DNA of 64,000 bases from Flavobacterium limi (GCF_010645075.1 NZ_JAADZV010000003.1:1-64000), one strand, 5' to 3'; shown: positions 17,801-27,449, counted from the first letter of the stretch. Notes: generated from the sequence alone by a model not told the origin. Program-made: numbers and translations.

Positions 17801-18872
17801 CATTTAATGTAATGCTTGCCGGGGATAAGTTTAAATTCAGGCTTTCAATAGCAGGAAAACCGTTTAAGGTTAGATCTGAATTGGCACCTGTATATTGAAA
17901 CGTTTTCAAAGCTGTAAGGTTTGATCCATTGATAACTAAATTATTAGGAAGATAAGAGCAGCTCAAAGTCTTAAGATTGCTTAAACCATTCAGATTTAAA
18001 GTTGCAATATGGTTTTCACCACAGCTTAATTCTGTTAAAAGAGTTGTATTGCTTAAATCTAAGCTAGTGATTTGATTGTAAAAGCAATCCAGCTTCGTAA
18101 GCTTTGATAAAGTACTAACATCCAGACTGGTAAGCAGGTTATAAGTGCATTCCAGTTGATCCAGATTGGTTAAGCCGGTTAGGTTAAGATTAGCCAAATT
18201 ATTATAGCTGCAAATCAATGATTTAAGATTGGTTAAGCCGTTTAGATTAAGATTTGTGAGTTTATTAGTTTCACAAAGCAATAATTCAAGACTGGTTAAT
18301 CCGGTAAGATCAAGACTTGTAAGTTCATTGCTGCTGCAAAATAAAGTTTTAAGACCGGCTGAGCCATTGACATTCAGACTTGTTAGTTTATTATTACTGC
18401 AGAATAAAATTTTAAGATTATTTAAACCACTAACATTCAGACTGGTTAATCGGTTTTGATCCAGAAAAAGATTGACAAGATTGGTTAATGTACTGACATT
18501 GAATGCAGTCAGATAATTGGCTGAACAATTTAAGTTTGTCAGATTGGTTAAAGCTGTAACATCCAGGTTTAAAAGGATGTTATTGGAGCAATCTAAATTT
18601 TTAAGATTGGTAAAACTGGCAACCCCTGTTAAATTAAGAATTCCTGAATTTGAAACTTTCAGCTGATATACCGCGAGAGCTTCATTTGTATCAATTTCTC
18701 CATTATTATCAGAATCGATTTTGATCGAAATTCCTGCCGAATTCAGGGCTATGGAGTTCGTGGCATTTGCTTCCAGCAATTTGGCTTTGAAATTTGCATC
18801 CGGAATCGAAACATTTTGTGCATTTACTATTGCGCTCAATAGCAGCACAAACAAAAGTATTTTTCTTTGCAT
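14886..18872 (-). CDS. Large leucine-rich-repeat surface protein with T9SS type A sorting domain
   Basis: This 1328-aa secreted protein has a Sec signal peptide at residues 1-18. Residues of about 60-860 form a long array of 20-22-residue leucine-rich repeats of the pattern LTxLxxLxCSxNxLTSLxLxG. Next come a region with NNGCNLNDP-type calcium or SD-like loops, and a DUF7619-like domain with VGSFDPNDITCLQG at about residue 1090. The last 75 residues (SISVYPNPTKGNVNI, then YIELFDVQGRLL and GLYFIRI) are a type A T9SS sorting domain, so export across the outer membrane and surface attachment are expected. It starts 45 nt after a LytTR regulator and may be in its operon. An adhesin or host/prey-contact role is plausible but unproven. 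Confidence 0.92.
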   Translation of the reverse strand: MQRKILLFVLLLSAIVNAQNVSIPDANFKAKLLEANATNSIALNSAGISIKIDSDNNGEIDTNEALAVYQLKVSNSGILNLTGVASFTNLKNLDCSNNILLNLDVTALTNLTNLNCSANYLTAFNVSTLTNLVNLFLDQNRLTSLNVSGLNNLKILFCSNNKLTSLNVNGSAGLKTLFCSSNELTSLDLTGLTSLELLLCETNKLTNLNLNGLTNLKSLICSYNNLANLNLTGLTNLDQLECTYNLLTSLDVSTLSKLTKLDCFYNQITSLDLSNTTLLTELSCGENHIATLNLNGLSNLKTLSCSYLPNNLVINGSNLTALKTFQYTGANSDLTLNGFPAIESLNLNLSPASITLNVSGFNNLANINMFNNQTTSFTVNGSGTTNIKSINCSNGLLTSLNLNGLNNLASLNCSNNKLTSLNLTNLTNLTSLNFGINKISNIDLSSVPNLKYLDGNNNVLGSLDISGLSNLEYLDCSNHISTTSIGNQITSLAIAGLTKLKYLDCSNYGYNGVLGALGNIITSLDVNNLLLLQQLKCSKNRLPSLVVNGLTNLTTLDCSYNLLTSLDLIGLIQLTNLNYGHNQLSNLNMIGLVNIKELDCSYNTISTLNVLTMPNLTTLNCSYNTLTALDLSGLNQLTKLHCGNNLLTSLDVNTFTNLTDFSCNNNKLTNLDVNNLVNLNYLQCGANKLSNLNLNGLTKLHSLYCSGNELVNLDLSPLTSLLHLGCSVNLLTALDVSASTNLLDIECRNNQLTNIDISALSNLRTIDCRFNQLTNLNVSNCPMLNNVACNGNQISTLDVSALNNLSSLYCANNLLTNLFLKNGRSETLDFSGNPGLTYICADDSQIANVQSQLNSMGMTATVANSYCSFTPGGQHNTLVGTTIFDGNNNGCNLNDPLHPNIRIDINDGTTTGSAFTNTDGTSKFYTQAGNYSIFPNIENAGAFNISPAAATINFTDNNYNTNYQSFCLSANGVHPDVEIVISPITPARPGFDSTYRIVYKNKGNQVLSGNIKLTFDDTKMDLLSATPAVDTETTNNFEWNYNGLLPFESRTIDLEFNVNSPMETPAVNNGDIFNFTVAITPVAGDESPADNTFTYHQTVVGSFDPNDITCLQGESVSPSTIGEYLHYIVNFENTGTYEAENIVVKIAVDESKYDLSSLQLLNSSHSSKTVIHGNIVEFVFEKIHLASSSTSKKKNPVGGHGNILFKIKSADDLLNGDHVDKTANIFFDYNFPIETNKAETVFESLGNDNFEKDKSISVYPNPTKGNVNINCDTVVKYIELFDVQGRLLQTSIENSNTTKFDISNKQNGLYFIRITTEKGSKVEKLIKE

Positions 18873-18917
18873 AATTAAAAGGTTTATTGGGGATTAGTTT
18901 ATAGTTGGAGATATATC

Positions 18918-19679
18918 TTATAAGGATTTGATCAGTTCCTGCAGTTTTTCTTTTTTGCTTTGGGCGATTGGAATGTTACTGTTATCAGCCATAATTACAT
19001 AACCGCCATCTGATTTTATATATGATTTCAAATAAGAAAGATTAATCAAATGCGATTGATGAATACGTTCAAAACCATGTTCCGTAAGCATTTCTTCGTA
19101 TTCTTTTAATGTTTTTGAAATCAGAACCGGTTTGTGGTTTTTTATAAAAAACTCGGTATAATTGGCTTTAGCCTCACAACGAATGATATCTGCGACTTCA
19201 AACAGATGAATACCGTCACTGGTGGATAAAGCAATACGTTTGAAATTATCTACTTTTTTTCGAATATTTTCAAGCAGTAAATCGATATTTTCAAAAGATT
19301 TCTTTTTTCCGGCCGCTTCTTTTATTTTTACTATTGTATCCTGTAACTCTTCGGGATCTACAGGTTTCAGAATAAAATCCAGAGCACTGAACTTAAATGC
19401 TTTTAAAGCGTATTGCTCATGAGCCGTAATAAAAACAACATGTGCTTTTAGTTTTCCGTTTACTTTTGAGAGATTTTCCAAAATATCAAAACCTGTACCG
19501 TCGGCGAGGTGAATATCCAGAAAAATAACCTGAGGACGCAATTTTTCAATAGCGGCTATTCCTGTTTTGACACTTTCGGCTTCACCCACAATAAAAATAT
19601 CATTGGTATAACGTTCTAAAAGTGCTTTTAAACCGGTTCTTAAATGTTTATCATCATCTACGAGTAATGCTGTTATCAT
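18918..19679 (-). CDS. LytTR family response regulator
   Basis: This 253-aa cytoplasmic regulator has a CheY-like receiver at residues 1-125, with Asp55 in VIFLDIHLADGTGFD as phosphorylation site and DDD near residues 8-10. The output is a LytTR DNA-binding domain at about residues 145-250 (ALSTSDGIHLFEVADIIRCE, then GFERIHQSHLINLSYLKSY). It lies 12 nt after the stop of its kinase gene. The downstream LRR gene begins 45 nt further, so that gene may be both co-transcribed and regulated. Start ATG at 19679 is clear. Confidence 0.93.
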   Translation of the reverse strand: MITALLVDDDKHLRTGLKALLERYTNDIFIVGEAESVKTGIAAIEKLRPQVIFLDIHLADGTGFDILENLSKVNGKLKAHVVFITAHEQYALKAFKFSALDFILKPVDPEELQDTIVKIKEAAGKKKSFENIDLLLENIRKKVDNFKRIALSTSDGIHLFEVADIIRCEAKANYTEFFIKNHKPVLISKTLKEYEEMLTEHGFERIHQSHLINLSYLKSYIKSDGGYVIMADNSNIPIAQSKKEKLQELIKSL

Positions 19680-19691
19680 TGGCTTTGGTTA

Positions 19692-21626
19692 TTATGATAT
19701 ATATTGAACAGGCAAATACAATATTGCTTTTGTACCTGTTTTTTGTGAATTTGTATTCAAGTCCAGAATTTCAATTTTTGCTGATTTAGATGTAATAGAT
19801 TCCATAATCTTCAGGCGTTTTTTTGTAATATCCAATGCCATTGACTGATGTGCCGTAACTGAATTTTCTTTTAAAAGTTTTGATTCTGAAAGTCCAATTC
19901 CGTCATCAGTAATCGTACAGATTAATTGTTCATTTTGTACATCAAAATCCACATTTATTTTTCCTTTTCCTTCTTTGGGAACCAAGCCATGTAGAATAGC
20001 ATTTTCTACGAAAGGCTGAATCAGCAACGGAGGCAGTCCTACGTTAAATTCTACATTTTCACTTGAATTGATTTCAAATTCAAATTTATTATCAAAACGA
20101 AGCTGTTCCAGTTCCAGATAATTCTGAAGACTTTCAATTTCTTTATCAATCGGAATAAGCGAACCTTTAGAATATTCAAGTGTCAGGCGCATCAGTTTCG
20201 AAAATTTCGACAAATATTTTAAAGCCGAATCGGTTCCGTTTTGTACAATAAAACTTGAAATTGAGCTCAGGCAGTTGAATACAAAATGTGGATTCATTTG
20301 CAAATGCAGGGCTTTCTGTTCGTATTCGGCAAGATCTTTTTTAAGTGTTAATTGCCTTTTAACCTGCATTCGGTTATAAATTACAAGCCCTAAAACAATT
20401 AATAATAACGCTCCCAAAATGGAGAAAATAACAAATTGAATTTCTCTTTTGTGCTTTTCAGAAAGCAGGGCTTCTTTTTTCTTGTATTCGTAATTCATTT
20501 CAGCTTCAGCAAATTTTTTGGTCATTTCCTGATTGTTGATGCTGTCACGGGCAATAATGAAATTTTTATAATGAAGCAGCGCTGCTTCAGGATTATTTGT
20601 TGATTGATACAACTCGCTTAGTAATTCTTCTGAATGAAAAGTCTGATCCAGAACACCAATTTCCTGAGCGTACTCTAATGATTTTGTAGCATAGCGTATC
20701 CCTTCATTATATTTTTTCTGTTCCTGCAGCAATAAACCAATGTTGTACAAAGCAAGAGAAGCTCCGAATTTATTCTGAATTTCTTCATACAAAGCCAATG
20801 ATTTCTGATAGCATTCATTAGCCAAATCAAAGTTCTTTTGTTCTTTATAATAATCTCCTAAATAATTATTAAGCAAAGCAAAACCTCTTTTATTTTCATT
20901 TTTAGCGAAACCTCTTTTTGCTTTGTTGTAATAGTGAATTGCATTTTTATATTCGCCAAGCTCAAAATATATTACTCCGATATTAGTTAGCGTCATAGGA
21001 GCATTTTGTTCACCCGTAGCAAGCTGAATTTTATAAGCCTCTTTAAGATATTGTAATGCTTTAGGATATTTTTGTTGTGATTTGTAGAGAATTCCAATGT
21101 TATTTAAAGCTTTAGAAATACCTGTTTGTTCGTCTATCTGCTGGTATAATCTTAATCCTTTTTCGTAATTTTTCAAGGCCGAGGTATGATTGCTCTGTTC
21201 AGAATACACAACCCCTGAACTGCAGTAAGCACGAGCCAGACCACTTTTTATTCTTTTTTGATGAATTTCTTTCCGTAAAGCAGTTTCAAACTCTGACTGA
21301 GCATTTTTAAAAAGCTTTAAAGCGTTCGTATAATCCCCAAAAATGACAGAGGCGTTTCCTTTGTTCAGATAGGCTGTAGCCAGTCCAAAATGGTATTCTT
21401 TTTTTAAACTGATTGTCATCGCCTTCTGGGCGTAATAGAAAGTAGAATCCGGATCTATCTCCTTGTACAGGTCTGCTATTCTATTATACTGATCAGCTTT
21501 TAGCGTATCAATTTTAGTGTTCTTTACAACTTTTTTCAGACTATCAACCTGAATATTTTGGGCATAAGATGTGCTCCAGCTGAAGATACTTAAAAAGAAA
21601 ACTATTTTACCTGACTTGAAATTCAC
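19692..21626 (-). CDS. TPR-containing LytS-type sensor histidine kinase
   Basis: This 644-aa inner-membrane kinase is the partner of the adjacent LytTR regulator. It has an N-terminal signal peptide (ending TSYAQ), then about eight tetratricopeptide repeats in the periplasmic part (residues about 40-380; for example ALNNIGILYKSQQKYPKAL). A single transmembrane helix near 398-418 is followed by a His_kinase domain with LHLQMNPHFVFNCLSSI carrying the phosphoacceptor His. The HATPase region contains LIQPFVENAILHG and ITDDGIGLS. Such TPR kinases are frequent in Flavobacteria and likely sense periplasmic protein or peptide ligands. No other sensor domain is seen. Confidence 0.92.
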   Translation of the reverse strand: MNFKSGKIVFFLSIFSWSTSYAQNIQVDSLKKVVKNTKIDTLKADQYNRIADLYKEIDPDSTFYYAQKAMTISLKKEYHFGLATAYLNKGNASVIFGDYTNALKLFKNAQSEFETALRKEIHQKRIKSGLARAYCSSGVVYSEQSNHTSALKNYEKGLRLYQQIDEQTGISKALNNIGILYKSQQKYPKALQYLKEAYKIQLATGEQNAPMTLTNIGVIYFELGEYKNAIHYYNKAKRGFAKNENKRGFALLNNYLGDYYKEQKNFDLANECYQKSLALYEEIQNKFGASLALYNIGLLLQEQKKYNEGIRYATKSLEYAQEIGVLDQTFHSEELLSELYQSTNNPEAALLHYKNFIIARDSINNQEMTKKFAEAEMNYEYKKKEALLSEKHKREIQFVIFSILGALLLIVLGLVIYNRMQVKRQLTLKKDLAEYEQKALHLQMNPHFVFNCLSSISSFIVQNGTDSALKYLSKFSKLMRLTLEYSKGSLIPIDKEIESLQNYLELEQLRFDNKFEFEINSSENVEFNVGLPPLLIQPFVENAILHGLVPKEGKGKINVDFDVQNEQLICTITDDGIGLSESKLLKENSVTAHQSMALDITKKRLKIMESITSKSAKIEILDLNTNSQKTGTKAILYLPVQYIS

Positions 21627-21971
21627 TGTTTTATTTGCTTGAGTGTCACAAATGTATAATATGTTTTTTAGTATTATAATCTCAATTATTATTTAATGGG
21701 TTTTGATTATTATTTGATTCTTCCGGATTATTTTGAAAAACTTAATTAGGACTAAACCTCTTTTAAGAAAGCCAACTTCAATTTTGAATCTGCGAATTAT
21801 CAGCAAGTCCAGAAACAACAATCATCAAATATTCAACGAAAGAAAATGTTGATTAAAAAAAATCCAACAACTTAACTTTTTTTCATTAAAAAACAGATTA
21901 ATTAGTAATCTTTTTCTTTTTTTTTAAAAAAAATCTTATACTTTTGACCCGAAATAAATGAATATTACTGC
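21627..21971 (+). promoter_or_regulatory. Divergent 345-nt intergenic region with a TAnnTTTG promoter
   Basis: The gap separates the minus-strand kinase operon from the plus-strand SprB-like gene. TACTTTTG at 21939-21946 matches the Bacteroidota -7 consensus TAnnTTTG and lies 26 nt before the start at 21972, after a T-rich tract. No clear second element or repeat was found in the rest. Confidence 0.45.
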
Positions 21972-24900
21972 ATGAAGAAACTTTACTTTTTACTCCTACT
22001 TTTTATATCCATAATTACTACAGCTGCTTATAGTTTTGAAAACAGCAGCAGTAAATTATTTTTACCCCCAACCGTTGATTTCAGTTTTACCAATGATGAT
22101 GCCTGTTCAGGAACTCCGGTTACTTTTAAGGCTATTGTAAGCGGGACCGTTCCCCTTACTTACAAATGGGAATTTGGGGATGGAGCAACTTCGACCGAAA
22201 TCAACCCAAGTCACATCTTTACTGCAGTTGGCTGCGGAACTAAAATTTTTAAGGTAAAACTAACTGTTACAGACAGTACTGGTCAGGTAAATTCGAGAAT
22301 ATATGATGTTTCTGTAAAAGAAAAACCCGATTTAAAGTTTACAGACCAGAATGGATCTAGCAAACCTTTTGAAAGATGCGGGGATAATAATTCAAATCCA
22401 AAATACACTATTACTGTTGTAAACAGTTCTACTTCTGCTTCATGTGTAACATCCTATAATGTAGACTGGGGTGATGGCAGTACGGAAACAAGTGTCACTT
22501 TTCCGAAATCACATCAATATCAAAGATTAGGTTCTTTCAATATGGTGATTACAGGCGTTGGAAACAGCAGCTGTAATAACTCTGTAACTTATGTTGTTAA
22601 AAACTCCAATAACCCAATGGGGGCTCTTATCGCACCAGGAAACACAACTAACTTATGTATTCCTGTCGATCCTATGAATTTTGCCATTGGTTCATGGGCA
22701 CTCAATCCTATTAATACTAATTATTCTGTTAATTATGGAGATGGCAGCCCTATTGATACTTATTCTCAGGCACAACTTGAAAGTTCAGTTTATTATAATA
22801 AACTAAATCCTCAGGCCTCACAAAATTTCCCTATTCCACATAAATTCACAAGAGCCAACTGCCCGTCAGGAAGTACGGTAAGTTTAACAATTACAACAGA
22901 TGGAACTTGCGGAAGTACGGTTCTTAATGCCGGTCCTATTATTATTTTAGACGTACCAGTAATCAGTTTTAGCGTTCCGTCTGTTGCCTGTGTAAATTCA
23001 GCTGTCCGTTTTAGTAATTCAACTTATGCGGGTTATACTAATGGCTGTAGTACTCAAAATGTTTATACCTGGGATTTTGGAGATGGTACTACTTCCAGAG
23101 AAGTTAATCCATATCACGCATATGCAGCACCGGGAAAATATAAAGTTACCCTTAGAGCTACAACACCATGTGGTGTGGGAATAACTCCTCCTGCACAGGA
23201 AATATGTATTGAACCTGTATTGCAGCCTAGCTTTACCTTTGGTAATGCCTGTGCATCAGAAACGGTTCAAATAACAAACACTACAGATACCAATTTAAAT
23301 TGTGGTGTAGCAAACTATTATTGGGAAGTGACAGGTTACACCCCTGGCTTTTGTGGTAAAGAAACATTCCCCGGAAGCGGAGGACAATGGGACTATGTCA
23401 ACGGAACAAATTATGAATCTAAAAATCCGGCTTTTAATTTTAGGACTCCTGGAACTTATTATATTCGCTTAAGAACACTTAATTCATGTGGAATTTACCA
23501 ATATTCTCCAATAACAGCAATTCAAGTAAAAAAGAAACCCGTTATTTCATTAAAGCCAATTTCAGATTTTTGTAAATCGGCTACAATTTATCCTGAAGGG
23601 TTAGTTGAAGAAACCTGTTCTCCATCTTCAGAAATTACATATGAATGGAGTTTCCCAGGAGGTACGCCTTCAACTTCTACATTACCGAATCCTGGAGCTA
23701 TTAATTACACTAAGACAGGTAATTACAGAGCTACTTTTAAGGTTACAAATAGCTGTGGTACAGCAGAAGTATGGAGAGACTTTTCTGTTGATATGGTTCT
23801 TTCCCCTGTTATTACTCCAAAAACAGCAAAAATATGCAGCGGTAATACTTTTCAAATCATACCTGTTAGCAACGGAACAACCGATAATGTCCCTGCAGGA
23901 ACTACTTATGTATGGTCTAATCCCGTGGTTTCTCCGCCGGGTGCAATAAGTGGTGCCAGTGCGCAATCAAGCCCAAGAACAAGCATCAGCCAAACACTGA
24001 TAAATAATACTGCTGGTACTGCAACGGTCACCTATACTGTATCTCCAATATCGACTTCATGTCCTGGACCTGATTTTACGGTTACGGTAACAGTCGAGCC
24101 AACAATAAAAGTTGTACAAACTATAAAAAATGTCACTTGTTACGGATATAGTGATGGTTCTATCAGCCTGACTGTGAGTGGAGGTACACCTCGTACAACA
24201 GGGAATCCTTATACGATATCCTGGACAGGTCCTAGCGGATTTACAAGTTCAGATGAGGATATTTCTAATTTAAAAGAGGGTTTATATTTTTTATCAATCA
24301 CAGATAACGGAGGCTGTCCTTTTATTACTTCATATAATGTCTCACAACCAGGAGAATTTAGAATCACAGGTGAAAGTAAAAACGATATAACCTGCTTTGG
24401 ATTAAAAAACGGTACCATTAATACCTCTGTAACAGGCGGAACCCCTCCTTATAATTTTGCCTGGACAAAAGATGGAAATCCTTATCCCGGTAATTCCGGA
24501 AACCTAAATAACCTTGAAAAAGGTGTCTATCAGGTGAAAATAACAGAAGCCAATAGTTGTGGGGAACTTACAGGAACAAGTTTCACCATTATTGAACCAC
24601 CATTACTGGAAGTAAAATGGGAAAGTCAGGTTGATGTTTTGTGCTACGGATATAATACCGGTGAAATTAATGTAAGCTCATCAGGAGGAAGACCTGCTCA
24701 TCGTTACAGCTGGACAGGACCAAACGGATTTAGAAGTAATCTTCAGAATTTAAAGAACCTTTATGCAGGTATGTATAATTTAACGGTTACGGATAATTCA
24801 GGCTGTACAGTTACTCTGAAAGTTGAAATACTTCAAAACCCGGAAATTAAATTAAACTACTCTGTTACTCACTTAACTTGTTACAGTGTCAGGGATGGAG

Positions 24901-26324
24901 TTATTAAAATTAATGGTATTACCGGTGGTGTTCCTTTTGCAACGGGCGATCCGTATATTATAAAATGGAGCAATTTAGGAACTGGCATGGAACAGTCTAA
25001 TTTGTCTGCAGGAAACTACCTAATTACCATTACTGATGCCTTGGGATGTCCGAAAGATTTTCCAATAACGGTTAACAATGCGCCGGTATTTATGATTAAT
25101 CCGGATTTTCAAAATATTTCGTGCCATGGAGCCAATGATGCACACATCCGTCTTAATCTTGTTGGCGGACAGGCACCACTTAAACTGGAATGGAGTGATG
25201 GTTCTACAGCCGGAATTGAAAGGAATAATCTTGGTCCCGGAAGTTATAAAGTAAAAATTACCGACGCCAAATTATGTGTAATTGAGGCAGAATATATTGT
25301 TGTTGATCCGCTTGAATTAGAAATAAGAGGAGATGTTTCAAACCCGCTTGACTGCGTTAAAGCAAATACAGGTGTTATAGACCTTGTTGTTACGGGAGGT
25401 ACCGCTCCTTACACTTATGCATGGTCTAATGGAGCACGAACTGAAGATTTGAACCAGCTTACACCAGACAACTATACGGTTACGGTAACAGATTCAAGAG
25501 GCTGTAAAAAATCAGATACTTTTAAAATTATCCGATTCGAACAGCTTACACCTACAATTGAAGTCTTAACTGATTTTAATTGTGAGACCCGATTTGTCGA
25601 TCAGACATTCGTAGGACATGTCAAGGGAGGAATTCCTCCATATACTTTAAAATGGTCAGACGGAGTTGTTTCCGGAGTTAATGGTGAAATAATGAAAACC
25701 GATAATAAAGGGTTAATCATTTTTACCGTTACCGATAGTTTTGGCTGTACAGCCGATGTAAATCATAAAGTGCTTAAACCTGTTTTGGGTGTGGCAAACT
25801 TTTCTACCAGTTCTTATGGAAAGGAAATGTTTGACCTTTATGCGATTTACGATCCGGTTAAATTTACAAATTTAGCCACGGGAGATTATACAAGCACATC
25901 TTGGGATTTTGGAGACGGCAATTTTTCTACAGAAACAAATCCAGAGCACATTTATACCAGAGAAGGTACTTATACCATAAAACAAGTCGTTAATTATCCT
26001 TTTGGTTGCAGCTATTCTTATGAAACTAATATTCTTGTAGAAAAAGGATACAAACTGGTTATGCCAAACGCTTTTACACCGAATAATGACGGAATCAATG
26101 ATTCATTTGCACCTGTATTTCAGGGACTGAATAATGTAACCCTTGATATCTATGATACATGGGGAGGTATTATTTATACAGAGACAGGTGTAAACATTCA
26201 TGGATGGAGAGGAAAAATTAAAGATCTGGATGCTGAAAACGGCAATTATTATTTCAGGATAACGGCCAAAACCTTCTACAACCATACCATAACAGAAAAA
26301 GGATCATTAACATTAATTAAATAA
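21972..26324 (+). CDS. PKD/SprB-repeat cell-surface protein with type B T9SS sorting domain
   Basis: This is a 1450-aa exported protein with a Sec signal peptide at about residues 1-21. A PKD domain follows at about 35-115 (YKWEFGDGATSTEINPSH), a second at about 335-415 (YTWDFGDGTTSREVNPYH) and a last one at about 1290-1360 (TSWDFGDGNFSTETNPEH). Residues of about 715-1250 hold around seven SprB-type repeats, each opening with a (T/S)CYG-like Cys motif and containing GGTPPY-type turns. The C-terminus MPNAFTPNNDGINDSF with GNYYFRI is a type B (gliding-motility-associated) sorting domain. The PorP/SprF gene 16 nt downstream is the usual partner for type B substrates. It is probably an adhesin or part of a gliding or attachment apparatus. 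Confidence 0.93.
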   Translation: MKKLYFLLLLFISIITTAAYSFENSSSKLFLPPTVDFSFTNDDACSGTPVTFKAIVSGTVPLTYKWEFGDGATSTEINPSHIFTAVGCGTKIFKVKLTVTDSTGQVNSRIYDVSVKEKPDLKFTDQNGSSKPFERCGDNNSNPKYTITVVNSSTSASCVTSYNVDWGDGSTETSVTFPKSHQYQRLGSFNMVITGVGNSSCNNSVTYVVKNSNNPMGALIAPGNTTNLCIPVDPMNFAIGSWALNPINTNYSVNYGDGSPIDTYSQAQLESSVYYNKLNPQASQNFPIPHKFTRANCPSGSTVSLTITTDGTCGSTVLNAGPIIILDVPVISFSVPSVACVNSAVRFSNSTYAGYTNGCSTQNVYTWDFGDGTTSREVNPYHAYAAPGKYKVTLRATTPCGVGITPPAQEICIEPVLQPSFTFGNACASETVQITNTTDTNLNCGVANYYWEVTGYTPGFCGKETFPGSGGQWDYVNGTNYESKNPAFNFRTPGTYYIRLRTLNSCGIYQYSPITAIQVKKKPVISLKPISDFCKSATIYPEGLVEETCSPSSEITYEWSFPGGTPSTSTLPNPGAINYTKTGNYRATFKVTNSCGTAEVWRDFSVDMVLSPVITPKTAKICSGNTFQIIPVSNGTTDNVPAGTTYVWSNPVVSPPGAISGASAQSSPRTSISQTLINNTAGTATVTYTVSPISTSCPGPDFTVTVTVEPTIKVVQTIKNVTCYGYSDGSISLTVSGGTPRTTGNPYTISWTGPSGFTSSDEDISNLKEGLYFLSITDNGGCPFITSYNVSQPGEFRITGESKNDITCFGLKNGTINTSVTGGTPPYNFAWTKDGNPYPGNSGNLNNLEKGVYQVKITEANSCGELTGTSFTIIEPPLLEVKWESQVDVLCYGYNTGEINVSSSGGRPAHRYSWTGPNGFRSNLQNLKNLYAGMYNLTVTDNSGCTVTLKVEILQNPEIKLNYSVTHLTCYSVRDGVIKINGITGGVPFATGDPYIIKWSNLGTGMEQSNLSAGNYLITITDALGCPKDFPITVNNAPVFMINPDFQNISCHGANDAHIRLNLVGGQAPLKLEWSDGSTAGIERNNLGPGSYKVKITDAKLCVIEAEYIVVDPLELEIRGDVSNPLDCVKANTGVIDLVVTGGTAPYTYAWSNGARTEDLNQLTPDNYTVTVTDSRGCKKSDTFKIIRFEQLTPTIEVLTDFNCETRFVDQTFVGHVKGGIPPYTLKWSDGVVSGVNGEIMKTDNKGLIIFTVTDSFGCTADVNHKVLKPVLGVANFSTSSYGKEMFDLYAIYDPVKFTNLATGDYTSTSWDFGDGNFSTETNPEHIYTREGTYTIKQVVNYPFGCSYSYETNILVEKGYKLVMPNAFTPNNDGINDSFAPVFQGLNNVTLDIYDTWGGIIYTETGVNIHGWRGKIKDLDAENGNYYFRITAKTFYNHTITEKGSLTLIK

Positions 26325-26340
26325 AAGCAACAGATTAAAA

Positions 26341-27342
26341 ATGAGATTAAAATTACTAGTTGTTATACTGATAACATGTTGTTTTTATACCAAAACAAGA
26401 GCACAGGATCCTATTTTTACACAATATTTTTTAGTTCCCGAAACCTTAAATCCAGGTTTTACAGGCTTTATGGAAACTACTTATGCCGGAATTATTCATC
26501 GTGAGCAGTGGCCTGAATTAGACCTAAGTGTTGATACTGATTATGCATTTGTAAATACCTGGAGTGATCAACTTAACAGCGGAATTGGCTTAAACATTTT
26601 AAACCAAAGAGAAAATGCTTCCAAATATAATTATACACAAGTCAATGCCAATTATGCCTACAGGGTAAGAATAAATGATACCTGGACATTCAGACCGGGT
26701 ATTGAAGCAGGATTTGGATTAAAATCATTTGCATTTGGCAATTTATTACTGGAAGATCAGATAAACATAAACGGCCCGAACAACGGAAGTTCTATTGATC
26801 CGCTGTTAGCGAACGATAAGGTTACTTTTTTTGATGTATCTGCTGGTATGGTTTTTAATACCGATGATCTTTGGATTGGCCTTTCAATGAAGCATCTTAA
26901 CAGACCTAATATAGCATTGAGCACAAACGGAAACCTGCCGCTAAACACATTCTTCTCACTAAGCAGCGGGTATGAATTTCTGGTGGCAGATTATATTGAC
27001 GTATTGTTCTTTCCGTATGAAACAAAAATGTTTTTCACGTCAAATTATATGCAGCAGGGACGCTATAACCGATTTGATTTAGGCGCTTCAATTTTATTCG
27101 AAAAAATGTTTTTTGGAACAACCTTCGTTACCAATCCTGCAAAAAATGGCATGAACAATGAATTGCTGACCTCTGTTAACTTTTTTACCGGACTACAATA
27201 CGAACATTTGCGATTAGGACTTTCATATGACTTGAATACAACCAAAATAGGAAGAACAGGAGGCGTTTATGAACTATCATTGACATACCAGTTTGATTTG
27301 TCACGAAAATGTTTTGGATGCCCGAATTACGGGGATAATTAA
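26341..27342 (+). CDS. PorP/SprF family type IX secretion system membrane protein
   Basis: This 333-aa outer-membrane beta-barrel protein has a signal peptide ending near TRAQDP. The family opening DPIFTQYFLVPETLNPGFTG is clear, with further barrel strands such as WTFRPGIEAGFGLKS, DLWIGLSMKHLNRPN and FFSLSSGYEF. PorP/SprF proteins are paired with type B T9SS substrates and help to secrete or hold them at the surface. Here the gene directly follows the large SprB-like protein with a 16-nt gap, so that protein is its likely client. Length and C-terminal Phe-rich strand fit the family. A terminator follows. Confidence 0.93.
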   Translation: MRLKLLVVILITCCFYTKTRAQDPIFTQYFLVPETLNPGFTGFMETTYAGIIHREQWPELDLSVDTDYAFVNTWSDQLNSGIGLNILNQRENASKYNYTQVNANYAYRVRINDTWTFRPGIEAGFGLKSFAFGNLLLEDQININGPNNGSSIDPLLANDKVTFFDVSAGMVFNTDDLWIGLSMKHLNRPNIALSTNGNLPLNTFFSLSSGYEFLVADYIDVLFFPYETKMFFTSNYMQQGRYNRFDLGASILFEKMFFGTTFVTNPAKNGMNNELLTSVNFFTGLQYEHLRLGLSYDLNTTKIGRTGGVYELSLTYQFDLSRKCFGCPNYGDN

Positions 27343-27371
27343 CAATCAAAATTTCGATTGATATCGTAAAT

Positions 27372-27405
27372 CAAAACCTCTCAAAATATTTTTGAGAGGT
27401 TTTTG
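27372..27405. terminator. Bidirectional terminator
   Basis: CAAAACCTCTCAAAA pairs with TTTTGAGAGGTTTTTG around a very short loop, with A and T runs on both flanks. It separates the plus-strand PorP/SprF gene from the minus-strand VOC gene. Confidence 0.85.
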
Positions 27406-27449
27406 ATTTTATAAGCTACTCCTTGAATATATTTACAGGGCGTTTATTT

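Noticed and set aside
17479..18459. Plus-strand frames of 76-92 aa inside the LRR gene
   Set aside because: They are antisense shadows that mirror the repeat period of the LRR code and have no start signals.
14886..18872. Regular repeats considered as a CRISPR or tandem DNA array
   Set aside because: The repeats are protein-coding leucine-rich units in one open frame, not identical direct repeats with unique spacers. No CRISPR-like array was seen anywhere in the window.
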